From Sinorhizobium glycinis (GTDB lineage Bacteria > Pseudomonadota > Alphaproteobacteria > Rhizobiales > Rhizobiaceae), in the NCBI RefSeq assembly GCF_001651865.1, contig NZ_LPUX01000053.1:682001-746000 (forward strand): a stretch of 64,000 nucleotides of DNA, in the 5' to 3' direction. Positions 15,995 to 24,253 of this stretch are shown piece by piece. Below the pieces are notes generated by a model that was not told where the DNA came from, did not search any database, and saw nothing but the letters and a program-made list of their open reading frames with translations. Made by a program: the position numbers and the translations under genes. Position 1 is the first letter of the stretch. Every line of letters begins with the position of its first letter.

Positions 15995-16534
15995 TTGAAT
16001 GTGATTCGCAAAGGAGTATCGGTTCCCTTGAACCTCTTGCACCGTCTAGCTTCTGATGTGCATCTGATGCTGCGTCGACCGGCGCGCATGCAATATGCCG
16101 CGCTGTGCTACCGCATCCGCAAGAAGACGAGGTCTCCGGAAATTCTCCTGCTCACCAGTCGCGATACGGGCCGCTGGGTCATCCCCAAGGGATGGCCGAT
16201 GCAGGGAAAGTGGGCGCACGAAGTCGCCGAGCGTGAGGCCTATGAAGAGGCTGGGGTCAAGGGGAAGGCGCAGAAGGCCGCGATCGGCTCCTATGTCTAC
16301 CAGAAACGCATGGACCACGGGCTGAAGATTCCCTGCAAGGTCCAGGTCCACGCCCTCGAAGTCGGCAATCTCTGCAAGAATTTCCCCGAGAAGGGCGAGC
16401 GGAAGCTCGAGTGGGTCGACTACGAGGAGGCTGCCAGGCGCGTCGCCGAGCCTTCGCTGAGGGAGCTAATCCTGGGCTTCGGCAAGCGAATGGCCGCCGC
16501 CCTGCCGCCGGAGCCCGAGACGTCCGAGGACTGA
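15995..16534 (+). CDS. Nudix hydrolase
   Basis: A pyrophosphohydrolase acting on nucleoside diphosphate-linked or inositol-phosphate-like substrates. The Nudix box is visible at about 70-92: GWPMQGKWAHEVAEREAYEEAGV, with the REAYEEAG core. The remainder (YVYQKRMDHGLKIPCKVQVHALEV and RKLEWVDYEEAARRV) resembles the diadenosine/diphosphoinositol polyphosphate group. The start is unclear: 15995 gives 179 residues, but a TTG at 16028 (LNLLHRLASDVHLMLRRP) has AAGGAG eleven bases upstream and may be the true start. The exact substrate cannot be told from the sequence. Confidence 0.9.
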   Translation: MNVIRKGVSVPLNLLHRLASDVHLMLRRPARMQYAALCYRIRKKTRSPEILLLTSRDTGRWVIPKGWPMQGKWAHEVAEREAYEEAGVKGKAQKAAIGSYVYQKRMDHGLKIPCKVQVHALEVGNLCKNFPEKGERKLEWVDYEEAARRVAEPSLRELILGFGKRMAAALPPEPETSED

Positions 16535-16646
16535 CGGTCCAGCGGCCAGCCCATCCGTCGCGCCTTCCCCGTGCCAATTTTTCCGACACTGCTTGAATGC
16601 GCCGTCGCGGACCGCTACTGGCGAATATGACAATGGAGAAATATTT

Positions 16647-18149
16647 GTGGCCAGGCCGCGCCTCGAAAAGCTGACGCTCGACAAGGATCTAGACAAGGTC
16701 AGCCTTGCCGAGGAGGCGTCGCAATACGTCATGCGCGGGCTTGCCGCCCCCGGCCTCGGCCTGCTCTTCCTGATCCTCAGCATGGCATTCGCCGCCAGTT
16801 ATTTCACAGGCGCGTCCGGCACGGCGATTGTCGTGGCCGGGGCCGCAGTCGCCGCCTACATGGCGATGAACATCGGCGCCAACGACGTCACCAACAATGT
16901 CGGAGCCGCGGTCGGCGCGAAGGCCATGACGATGGCGACGGCTCTCTGCATTGCCGCCGTCTTTGAGATTGCCGGAGCCGTGATCGCCGGGCGTAAGGTC
17001 ACGCTCACCATCGAGGCTGGCATCGTTGACGGCGCACGATTACTCGGGCCAGAGGTGCTGGTCTGGGTGATGATGGCCGCGCTGCTTTCGTCAGCGATAT
17101 GGATCAATATCGCCACCTATTCGCGCGCGCCTGTCTCGACCACCCACTCGATCGTCGGTGGCATCATCGGCGCCGGCCTGGCAGCCGAGGGCTTCGCCAG
17201 CGTCAAATGGTGGGCAATCGCCGGGATCACCGCGAGCTGGTCGGTCTCACCCCTGCTCGGCGGCGCCATTGCCGCCCTCTTCCTGGCATTCCTCAAGGAA
17301 TTCGTCATCTACCGCGACGACAAGATCCAGGCGGCACGGTATTGGATGCCGATCGTGCTCGGCGTCACGGCGGGCTCGTTCACGACCTATGTGGCCGTCT
17401 TCGGCCTTGTCCGTCTGCAAATAGCTTCGCTCTGGACCGGCCTGCCTATCGGCATCTTCGCCGGCACTGCATGTTACGTGCTGTGCAGGCCGTGGATTCA
17501 TCGCCAATCCGAGGGACTCGAAAACCGCAACCAGTCGCTTCGCAAGCTGTTCCGCTTGCCGCTGATCTTCTCCGCCGCGCTGCTCTCCTTCGCGCACGGC
17601 GCCAATGACGTATCGAACGCCATCGGGCCCCTGTCGGCGATCGTCTCGGCGGTCGGCGGCGTGATTTCGACGGCGCGGTCGGAAGCGCCCTTCTGGGTGC
17701 TGCTTATCGGCGCCTTCGGCATATCGTTGGGTCTGCTTCTCTATGGGCCGATCCTGATCCGCGTCGTCGGCGAGGAGATCACCCGCCTCAATCCGATGCG
17801 CGCCTTCTGTGTGGCGCTGGCGACTGCGGTCACCGTGCTCCTCGCGTCGGCCTTGGGCCTGCCGATCAGTTCCACGCATACGGCGGTCGGCGCAGTTTTC
17901 GGCGTGGGCTTCTTCCGCGAATGGTACACGCAGCATTCGCGGCGCCGGCTGGAGTATGTCCGGCGCCGCACCGGGCAATCGGGCTTCATGGGCGAGGCCA
18001 TCGAAACGAATTTCGCGGAAGTGCGCCGCCGCAGGCTGGTGCGCCGCTCCTACTTCCTGACGATCGTCGCCGCCTGGGTGATCACGCTTCCGGCCTCCGC
18101 ACTGCTCTCGGCGCTCGTCTATCGCCTCCTCGCCGGCCTGTTTCTGTGA
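16647..18149 (+). CDS. PiT-family inorganic phosphate permease
   Basis: Predicted inner-membrane phosphate:cation symporter of about 500 residues with roughly 12 membrane helices. The two inverted-repeat PiT signatures are clear: MNIGANDVTNNVGAAVGAK in the N-terminal half and SFAHGANDVSNAIGPLSA in the C-terminal half, plus SAIWINIATYSRAPVSTTHS and GLPISSTHTAVGAVFGVG. The protein is longer than classic Pit because of N-terminal and central cytoplasmic parts. I prefer the GTG at 16647, with GGAG eight bases upstream, over a TTG at 16593. It ends ten bases before rsmE and may be cotranscribed with it. Confidence 0.9.
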   Translation: MARPRLEKLTLDKDLDKVSLAEEASQYVMRGLAAPGLGLLFLILSMAFAASYFTGASGTAIVVAGAAVAAYMAMNIGANDVTNNVGAAVGAKAMTMATALCIAAVFEIAGAVIAGRKVTLTIEAGIVDGARLLGPEVLVWVMMAALLSSAIWINIATYSRAPVSTTHSIVGGIIGAGLAAEGFASVKWWAIAGITASWSVSPLLGGAIAALFLAFLKEFVIYRDDKIQAARYWMPIVLGVTAGSFTTYVAVFGLVRLQIASLWTGLPIGIFAGTACYVLCRPWIHRQSEGLENRNQSLRKLFRLPLIFSAALLSFAHGANDVSNAIGPLSAIVSAVGGVISTARSEAPFWVLLIGAFGISLGLLLYGPILIRVVGEEITRLNPMRAFCVALATAVTVLLASALGLPISSTHTAVGAVFGVGFFREWYTQHSRRRLEYVRRRTGQSGFMGEAIETNFAEVRRRRLVRRSYFLTIVAAWVITLPASALLSALVYRLLAGLFL

Positions 18150-18158
18150 AGGTACCGA

Positions 18159-18896
18159 ATGCGCGCCAATTTCCGCATGCAACGGCTGTTCGTCGAAAGC
18201 CCGCTTCACGCCGGGGCAAGGCACGAAGCGACGAAGGATCAGTTCAATTATCTGGTCAACGTGCTGCGCTTCGGCGAGCGCTCGTCGATCCTGGTCTTCA
18301 ACGGACGAGACGGCGAGTGGCGTGCGGAACTGTCCCTGCCTTCCCGGAAGCATTTGGTTCTCACGGCGAGCGAGCAGACGCGTCCACAGCCCGCACCCGC
18401 GGACCTCGTCTACCTGTTCGCCCCGCTCAAGGTGGGGCGACTCGATTACCTGGTCCAGAAGGCTGTCGAGATGGGCGCCGGCGTGCTGCAGCCGGTGATG
18501 ACGCAGCATGTGCAAGGCAAGTTCGGCAATCTCGACCGGCTGCGCGCCAATGTCATCGAAGCGGCGGAGCAGTGCGGTGTTCTCGGCATTCCCTCCGTGG
18601 AGCCGGCGCGAAAGCTCGAAGAACTCCTGGCGAACTGGCCGCGCGAACGGCGCATCATCTTCTGTGACGAGGGCAATGAGAGCCAGAACCCGCTGCCGAT
18701 CCTCAATAGGATCAGCGAGCGCCGTCTCGCGCTGCTGATCGGCCCGGAAGGCGGCTTCTCGGATGCCGAGCGGGTGCTGTTGCGCAGCCTCGACTACGTC
18801 ACCGCGATCCCGCTCGGCCCGCGCATCCTGCGCGCCGATACGGCAGCCGTGGCCGCACTTGCGATCATCCAGGCAACGCTTGGCGATTGGCGATGA
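18159..18896 (+). CDS. rsmE: 16S rRNA (uracil1498-N3)-methyltransferase
   Basis: A SPOUT-class enzyme methylating U1498 of 16S rRNA with S-adenosylmethionine. The 245-residue product starts [16 protein letters not shown], has the PUA-like N-terminal part ([19 protein letters not shown]), the linker [24 protein letters not shown] and the C-terminal knot with [17 protein letters not shown] and [21 protein letters not shown]. These GPEGG and LGxRILRxxTA motifs are diagnostic. It lies just after the phosphate permease and 146 bases before gshA on the same strand, an arrangement found in other rhizobia. Confidence 0.95.
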   Translation: MRANFRMQRLFVESPLHAGARHEATKDQFNYLVNVLRFGERSSILVFNGRDGEWRAELSLPSRKHLVLTASEQTRPQPAPADLVYLFAPLKVGRLDYLVQKAVEMGAGVLQPVMTQHVQGKFGNLDRLRANVIEAAEQCGVLGIPSVEPARKLEELLANWPRERRIIFCDEGNESQNPLPILNRISERRLALLIGPEGGFSDAERVLLRSLDYVTAIPLGPRILRADTAAVAALAIIQATLGDWR

Positions 18897-19042
18897 CGCC
18901 ATCGATCGGCAGCGGCACAGGAACCGAGTTTTTTTGAGGGCATCTTGAAAGAAATTGACTTGCACCGCACTTGATTACGGTTCAAGCACCCTCCATCCAG
19001 TCCTGCTATTGGCGGGATCCCGCACATACGAAGAAGACGAAT

Positions 19043-20416
19043 ATGGCCCGAGACACCACCGACCAGACGCCGGTCACCTCCGTTGCCGACTTGACCGCCT
19101 ACCTCGCGTCCGGATCGAAGCCGAAGGATAAATTCCGGATCGGGACGGAGCACGAGAAATTCGCCTTCTTCAAGGCAGACAACACCCCCGTGCCCTATTT
19201 CGGCGAGGCCAGCATCGAGGCGCTTCTGAAGGGCATGGCTCAAAGGAACGGCTGGGAGCCGATCCTCGACGAGGGCAACATCATCGGCCTTGCGGAACGC
19301 GAGGGCAATGGCGCGATCTCGCTGGAGCCCGGCGGCCAATTCGAGCTTTCCGGTGCGCCGCTCGAGAACCTGCATCAGACCTGCAAGGAATCAAACCAGC
19401 ACCTCGCCGTGCTTCGCGAAATCGCCGAGCCGCTCGGCATCCGCTTCCTCGGCATCGGCGGCAGCCCGAAGTGGACCTTCGAAGAGACGCCGCGCATGCC
19501 GAAGTCGCGCTACGCGATCATGACGCGCTACATGCCGAAGGTCGGGACCAAGGGCCTCGACATGATGTATCGCACCTGCACGATCCAGGTGAATCTCGAC
19601 TTCTCCTCCGAGGAGGACATGCGGCGCAAGATGCAGGTATCGATGAAGCTGCAATCGCTCGCCACCGCCCTCTTCGCGAGCTCGCCCTTTACCGACGGCA
19701 AGCCGAACGGACTGCTTTCGTGGCGCGGCGACATCTGGCGCGATACCGACAACCGACGCGCCGGCCTCCTGCCATCCGCCTTCAAGCCCGACTTCGGCTT
19801 TGCCGACTACGTCGAATGGGCCCTCGACGTGCCGATGTATTTCGTCGTGCGCGACGGCCATTATCATGACTGTACCCATGTGACCTTCCGCCAGTTCATG
19901 GACGGGGCGCTGAAGGGCGAGATCGCCGAATGGCGGCCCAACATGGGCGACTGGACCAATCATCTTTCGACGCTCTTCCCCGACGTCCGGCTGAAACGCT
20001 TCCTCGAGATGCGCGGCGCCGACGGCGGGCCGTGGCGGCGGATCTGCGCGTTGCCCGCCTTTTGGGTGGGGCTGCTCTATGACGACCAGTCGTTGGCGGA
20101 TGCCGAGGCTCTTACGCGCGACTGGGGCTACGACGAGGTTCAGGCTCTCAGGGACGCGGTTCCCGCCGAGGGGCTGTCCGCGAAGTTCAGAACGGCGTCG
20201 CTCTTCGACATCGCCCGCGAAGTGTTGGCGATTTCGCGCGCCGGGCTGAAGCGGCGCAACAATCTGAATGGCGATGGCATAGACGAGAGCCACTTCCTGG
20301 AGCCGCTCGACGAGGTGTTGGCGAAGAAGGCGACGCTCGCCGAGGACCTGCTCGCCCTCTACGATGGCCGCTGGAACCGTTCCGTCGATCCGGTCTTCAC
20401 CGAATACCAATACTGA
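19043..20416 (+). CDS. gshA: Glutamate-cysteine ligase (plant/alphaproteobacterial type)
   Basis: Forms gamma-glutamylcysteine from glutamate, cysteine and ATP, the first step of glutathione synthesis. The 457-residue protein belongs to the GCS2 class: FRIGTEHEKFAFF near 30, NGAISLEPGGQFELSGAPLENLH near 95, then RYAIMTRYMPKVGTKGLDMMYRTCTIQVNLDF. The C-terminal half has LSWRGDIWRDTDNRRAGLLP and HVTFRQFMDGAL. I chose the ATG at 19043 (MARDTTDQTPVTS); the open frame continues upstream to 18971 but without family similarity. Glutathione is important in rhizobia for growth and symbiosis. Confidence 0.95.
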   Translation: MARDTTDQTPVTSVADLTAYLASGSKPKDKFRIGTEHEKFAFFKADNTPVPYFGEASIEALLKGMAQRNGWEPILDEGNIIGLAEREGNGAISLEPGGQFELSGAPLENLHQTCKESNQHLAVLREIAEPLGIRFLGIGGSPKWTFEETPRMPKSRYAIMTRYMPKVGTKGLDMMYRTCTIQVNLDFSSEEDMRRKMQVSMKLQSLATALFASSPFTDGKPNGLLSWRGDIWRDTDNRRAGLLPSAFKPDFGFADYVEWALDVPMYFVVRDGHYHDCTHVTFRQFMDGALKGEIAEWRPNMGDWTNHLSTLFPDVRLKRFLEMRGADGGPWRRICALPAFWVGLLYDDQSLADAEALTRDWGYDEVQALRDAVPAEGLSAKFRTASLFDIAREVLAISRAGLKRRNNLNGDGIDESHFLEPLDEVLAKKATLAEDLLALYDGRWNRSVDPVFTEYQY

Positions 20417-20517
20417 GGAGCGGCACGCGTCCCACGTCCAAGCAAAAAGCGGTTTCCAGCCCTTCGATTCCCGTTATAGTGCAATGACATGCGTCGCTCG
20501 CCCGGGAAGGAAATGCC

Positions 20518-21336
20518 ATGGCACCGCTTTTTGACATGTTCGCACAAGCGCAAAATGGCCAGGCGATCGAGCTGATGGCGAAGCAGTTCGGCCTGGCCCA
20601 GGAGCAGATGGCGAAGGCGGCAGCGGCGCTGATGCCGGCCTTTTCCACGGGCTTCAAGCGCAACACCGCCAATCCCTATGATTTCGGCGCGCTGCTGACG
20701 GCACTCTCGACCGGCAATTATGTGAAATATTTCGAGGATATGAGGCAGGCCTTCACGCCCCAGGGCGTGGCAGACGGCAACGATATTCTCGGCCAGCTCT
20801 TCGGCTCGAAGGAGATGTCGCGGGCCATCGCCACGCAGGCGGCGCAGATGACCGGCATCGGCCAGGAAGTCTACAAGCAGATGCTGCCGGTGATGGCGAC
20901 CACGCTCATGGGCGGTCTCTTCAAGGAGACGACCAGCCAGGTGAACGAAGCGCTCGCCAACAATCCGATGATGACGCTGATGCGGCAATGGATGGAGGCG
21001 ACCGGCCTCGCCAAGAAGCCCGAGCCTCCGCCGAACCCGTTCGACAATCCCTTCACCCAAGCGATGCAGGGGTTTTTCGGCGTCGGCAAGGGAGATGCGA
21101 AACCGAAAACACCCGACTTCTTCGCGGACAATCCCTTCGTCAAGGCGTTCCAGGACATGATGGGCAACGGCGGTAAAGCGGCCGAGAAGAAGCCCGACGA
21201 AAACCCCGCCCTCGCGCAGTTCTCGCAGATGATGAACAGCATGTTCGACACTGGCCTTGTGATGCAGAAGGAATATCAGAAGAACATCGACGCCCTGTTC
21301 GAGAGCTACAAGGGCGGTTCAGGTACGAAGGGTTAA
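20518..21336 (+). CDS. DUF937-like cytoplasmic protein
   Basis: A 272-residue protein of unknown function. Its first 60 residues (MAPLFDMFAQAQNGQAIELMAKQFGLAQEQMAKAAAALMPAFSTGF) match the helical pattern of DUF937/YidB-like proteins. The rest is rich in Met, Gln and Phe and holds a repeated short motif NPFDNPFTQAMQGFF / FFADNPFVKAFQDMM, separated by a lysine-rich linker. There is no signal peptide or membrane segment. It follows gshA on the same strand at a 101-base distance. The NPF-type repeats may be short interaction motifs. Phasin-like behaviour is possible given the helical amphipathic character, but that is speculation. Confidence 0.7.
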   Translation: MAPLFDMFAQAQNGQAIELMAKQFGLAQEQMAKAAAALMPAFSTGFKRNTANPYDFGALLTALSTGNYVKYFEDMRQAFTPQGVADGNDILGQLFGSKEMSRAIATQAAQMTGIGQEVYKQMLPVMATTLMGGLFKETTSQVNEALANNPMMTLMRQWMEATGLAKKPEPPPNPFDNPFTQAMQGFFGVGKGDAKPKTPDFFADNPFVKAFQDMMGNGGKAAEKKPDENPALAQFSQMMNSMFDTGLVMQKEYQKNIDALFESYKGGSGTKG

Positions 21337-21344
21337 CGCGGCGG

Positions 21345-21475
21345 AATTGCCCCTCTCCCCGTCTCGACGTCTCGACGGGAAGAGCGGACGAGGTTGGCGC
21401 GCCATACCCCTTCGCCCCGCTTGCGGGTAGAAGGTGCCGGCAGGCGGATGAGGGGCAAAAACTCGGTTCGCCGTT
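21345..21475. repeat. Degenerate rhizobial intergenic repeat
   Basis: Sequence related to the repeat at 7553-7690: GCCCCTCTCCCCGTCTCGACG followed by CCCCTTCGCCCCGCTTGCGGGTAGAAGGTGCCGGCAGGCGGATGAGGGGC. The palindromes are imperfect here, which suggests an older copy. It lies between the DUF937-like gene and a minus-strand terminator. Confidence 0.65.
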
Positions 21476-21489
21476 CCTAATTGACGGAC

Positions 21490-21525
21490 AAAAAAGCCCG
21501 GTACACGTCTTGGCATGTACCGGGC
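21490..21525 (-). terminator. Rho-independent terminator (minus strand)
   Basis: On the minus strand GCCCGGTACATG pairs with CGTGTACCGGGC (21525-21496; ten base pairs plus one across a mismatch) and is followed directly by six U (21495-21490). This is the cleanest terminator in the window. The nearest minus-strand gene, DUF1127, stops 159 bases upstream, so it ends either that transcript or a separate small RNA. Confidence 0.85.
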
Positions 21526-21598
21526 AAGGGGCAGGGTCTATTGGCTCATACCCTGCGGGGAACAGATCGGTGATAAGCGTCACCGTAACTGGAATTTC

Positions 21599-21646
21599 GC
21601 GGCATGATCCGCGCGATGGCGGCAAGCTTTTGCGGGATCATGCCGC
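21599..21646. other. Large hairpin between DUF1127 gene and terminator
   Basis: GCGGCATGATCC (21599-21610) and GGATCATGCCGC (21635-21646) are perfect 12-base inverted arms around a 24-base loop. Together with the terminator at 21490-21525 it frames about 155 bases of structured, non-coding sequence on the minus strand. This could be a long 3' UTR or a small RNA. Confidence 0.6.
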
Positions 21647-21683
21647 AAATGGCGTATCCGAGGCGGGGGACATGCCATTGGGA

Positions 21684-21980
21684 TCAATCGTGGCGGACAC
21701 CCCTGTAGAAGAGATGCGCCCGGTTTCGCGACGCGCGCGTCAGGAAGCTGCCCGGGTTCTCGAAGAAGGACGAGGTCATCGCCTCGTGCAGATCTTCTCG
21801 TTTCAGCCCCATGTCGAGCAGTTGCCGGTCGTCGAGATCGTGAAGACGCGCAATCTGGCAGCGGTTTCGGTACAGGCGCCAGACAGCCGTCAGCACGCCG
21901 ATGACACCTGCCGTGCGGGACGCAAGCGACGGCTTGCCTGCAGCGAGGTCGAGATCGAGGGCGTGTTGGGTCGTGCGCAT
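21684..21980 (-). CDS. DUF1127 (YjiS-like) small protein
   Basis: A 98-residue protein whose central part WRLYRNRCQIARLHDLDDRQLLDMGLKREDLHEA (about 34-67) is a typical DUF1127 domain, an arginine-rich helical motif found in many short alphaproteobacterial proteins. In Agrobacterium and other relatives, such proteins affect RNA turnover and phosphate or stress responses. This copy is longer than the 45-70-residue minimal forms, with about 30 extra residues on each side. It is divergent from the LysR gene at 22186, separated by 205 bases. Confidence 0.85.
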   Translation of the reverse strand: MRTTQHALDLDLAAGKPSLASRTAGVIGVLTAVWRLYRNRCQIARLHDLDDRQLLDMGLKREDLHEAMTSSFFENPGSFLTRASRNRAHLFYRGVRHD

Positions 21981-22185
21981 GGCGGAACTCCTTTTTCAGG
22001 CACGAAGAAACCCGTTCCCTGCGGGGAGGTCATCGCAGGGGCAAACGGGAATGGTTTGGTTGGTCGACGGCTAAAGTCGCCGAGAGGATTGACGTGATTT
22101 GCACGCTATGAATCGCAAATGCTTATTGATCAGTCCAACGAATGTTTTTAATGGTATTCATCAAACAATCTTATGGGTATTGACC

Positions 22186-23136
22186 ATGTCCGCACCGCTC
22201 GACATCGATCAGTTGCAAACCTTCGTCGCCATCGCCGATACGGGCAGCTTCACCAAGGCCGCCGATCGCGTCTTCAAGACCCAGTCGGCGGTATCGATGC
22301 AGATGCGCCGGCTGGAGGAACGCATCGGCAAGCCGCTGTTCATGAAGGACGGGCGCGGCAACCGGCTGACGGTCGAGGGCGACCGGCTTTTGAATTTCGC
22401 CCGGCGGATGATCCGCCTCAACAACGAGGCGATCGCCTCCTTCGACGATAACCGGCTCGAAGGCACGCTCAGGATCGGCACCCCCGACGACTATGCCGAC
22501 CGCTACATGCCCGAGATCATCGTTCGCTTTGCGAAGACGCACCCGAACGTCGAGCTCTACATCGTCTGCGAGCCTTCGCCCGACCTCGCCGAGAAGATGG
22601 CGAAGGGCGACCTCGACATCGCGCTCGTCACCCACAATCCGCGGGTGCGGCCATCCGATGTGGTCAGGACCGAACCGCTCTGTTGGGTCGGCTCGATCAA
22701 CCATCCGCTTCCGGAAAACGCGCCGATTCCGCTCGCCGTCGGACGCCGCGACTGCATCTGGCGCCAGGCCGCCTGTGCCGCGCTCGATGCGACGGGCCGG
22801 GAATACCAGATCCTGTTCACGAGCTGGTCGTCGACGGTCGTCGCCGCCGCGGTGCTCGCCGGCATGGCGGTTTCGGTCCTGCCGGAGTCGGCTCTTCGCC
22901 CCGGCATGAAGGTGCTGACGCTCGCGGACGGGTTCCCGGCGCTCGCCCCCGTGCAGATCGGCATCATGAAGCGCCCCGGGCTTTCGCCATCGCTCTCGAA
23001 CGCGATCACCAACCACATCACCGCCTGCCTCGACAATATCACCCCGGTCGCGGTCAACGACGATCTCGACAACGACATCAAGGGCTATCCGCGCTACCCG
23101 CGCCTCAGGCAGAGCCATATGCTGCCAGGCTGGTAA
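22186..23136 (+). CDS. LysR-family transcriptional regulator
   Basis: A 316-residue LysR regulator. The DNA-binding part is IDQLQTFVAIADTGSFTKAADRVFKTQSAVSMQMRRLEERIGKPLF (about 5-50). The effector domain begins GTLRIGTPDDYADRYMPEIIVRFAKTHPNVEL, and its TPDDYA signature is shared with the LrhA/HexA-like group. I start at the ATG at 22186 (MSAPLDIDQLQ); an in-frame ATG at 22099 would add 29 residues without family similarity. It precedes the oxyR-like gene on the same strand, with a strong hairpin between them, so they are likely separate transcripts. Confidence 0.9.
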   Translation: MSAPLDIDQLQTFVAIADTGSFTKAADRVFKTQSAVSMQMRRLEERIGKPLFMKDGRGNRLTVEGDRLLNFARRMIRLNNEAIASFDDNRLEGTLRIGTPDDYADRYMPEIIVRFAKTHPNVELYIVCEPSPDLAEKMAKGDLDIALVTHNPRVRPSDVVRTEPLCWVGSINHPLPENAPIPLAVGRRDCIWRQAACAALDATGREYQILFTSWSSTVVAAAVLAGMAVSVLPESALRPGMKVLTLADGFPALAPVQIGIMKRPGLSPSLSNAITNHITACLDNITPVAVNDDLDNDIKGYPRYPRLRQSHMLPGW

Positions 23137-23156
23137 GCCCGCCTGACGGCCGAAAC

Positions 23157-23188
23157 GAGGGCCACGCCTCTCCCGAGGCGTGGCCCTC
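23157..23188 (+). terminator. Strong hairpin after LysR gene
   Basis: A perfect 14-base-pair stem, GAGGGCCACGCCTC (23157-23170) with GAGGCGTGGCCCTC (23175-23188), and a four-base loop TCCC, starting 20 bases past the LysR stop. No U-run follows, so it may act through RNA stability or Rho, but it clearly separates the two LysR genes. Confidence 0.7.
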
Positions 23189-23295
23189 GCACCTTACTTC
23201 GGGGTCGCTTGCGCCTTCGCTCCGTGGCGGCGGTTCGTTCAATCCGATAATCAGTGATTGTATCTCAGCCGCATTTTCAATAAGCAATTCCTATC

Positions 23296-24213
23296 ATGTT
23301 GACGCTTCGGCAGATGCGCTATTTCGATGCTCTCGCCACGGCCCGCCATTTCGGCCGAGCGGCCGAGCTCGCTCATGTCAGCCAGCCGGCCCTTTCGGCG
23401 CAGATCATGGAGATGGAAGAGCATCTCGGCGTCAAACTTGTCGAGAGAAGCCGCGGCGGCGTGTTTCTGACCGGCAAGGGCGAGGACGTGCTGGCGCGGG
23501 TCCGGGCCATCCTGGCCGATGTCGACAGGCTGGAGGAGAGCGCCCGCGCGAATTCCGGAACGCTCGAAGGGCGTGTCCGCCTCGGTGTCATCCCGACCCT
23601 GGCACCCTATCTGGTGCCGCGGCTCATTCCCTATCTGCGGGCGCGATACACAGAGATCGAAATCGAGCTCAAGGAGTCGCTGACCGATAGGCTGATCGCC
23701 GATCTTGCCGACGGCCGCCTCGACGCAGTCGTCGCGGCACTGCCGATCGATGCCGACGGCATCGCCACGCGACCTCTGTTTTCCGACCGGTTCTTCATGG
23801 CAGTCGCGGACAACGAACGGAACGTGCTGATGTCGCCCCTGACCGAGCAGCAGGTCGATATCTCGCAACTCCTCTTGCTCGAGGAAGGTCATTGCCTTCG
23901 CGACCAGGCGCTGGCCGTCTGCAATACCGCCGGCAAGCGGCAGCTGACGAGCTTCGGCGCCACTTCCATGGCGACGCTTCTGCAGATGGTGGCCAACGGC
24001 ATGGGCATGACGCTCATTCCGGAGATCGCCATACCGAGCGAGGCGTCGCGCAATTCCATCCGCATCGTGCCCTTTGCCGCGCCCGGGCCGGCGCGCGAGA
24101 TCGGGCTCATCTGGCGCCGCAGCAACCCACGCCGGCGCGATATGGACGCGCTTGCCGAAGCGATCGTCCATTGCGCTCGCTCGATATCCGACGAGGCTGC
24201 CGCCACGGGATAG
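23296..24213 (+). CDS. oxyR: OxyR-type peroxide-sensing LysR regulator
   Basis: A 305-residue LysR protein that likely senses hydrogen peroxide through a disulfide switch. The helix-turn-helix is LRQMRYFDALATARHFGRAAELAHVSQPALSAQIMEMEEHLG (about 4-45). The effector domain contains LLLLEEGHCLRDQALAVC, with cysteines at 200 and 209, nearly identical in sequence and spacing to the redox pair Cys199/Cys208 of E. coli OxyR. Rhizobial oxyR is often divergent from a catalase gene. Here no catalase is adjacent, and the next gene is a convergent dienelactone-hydrolase-like gene, so its targets lie elsewhere. Confidence 0.88.
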   Translation: MLTLRQMRYFDALATARHFGRAAELAHVSQPALSAQIMEMEEHLGVKLVERSRGGVFLTGKGEDVLARVRAILADVDRLEESARANSGTLEGRVRLGVIPTLAPYLVPRLIPYLRARYTEIEIELKESLTDRLIADLADGRLDAVVAALPIDADGIATRPLFSDRFFMAVADNERNVLMSPLTEQQVDISQLLLLEEGHCLRDQALAVCNTAGKRQLTSFGATSMATLLQMVANGMGMTLIPEIAIPSEASRNSIRIVPFAAPGPAREIGLIWRRSNPRRRDMDALAEAIVHCARSISDEAAATG

Positions 24214-24238
24214 GAGAACGCAGCGGTCCCCTATCCCG
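24206..24238. terminator. Hairpin between convergent oxyR and hydrolase genes
   Basis: CGGGATAGG (24206-24214) pairs with CCTATCCCG (24230-24238), nine base pairs around a 15-base loop, overlapping the oxyR stop codon. Its position between two convergent genes fits a bidirectional terminator, though without U-runs. Confidence 0.5.
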
Positions 24239-24253
24239 AGAATTCGTCGCGGG

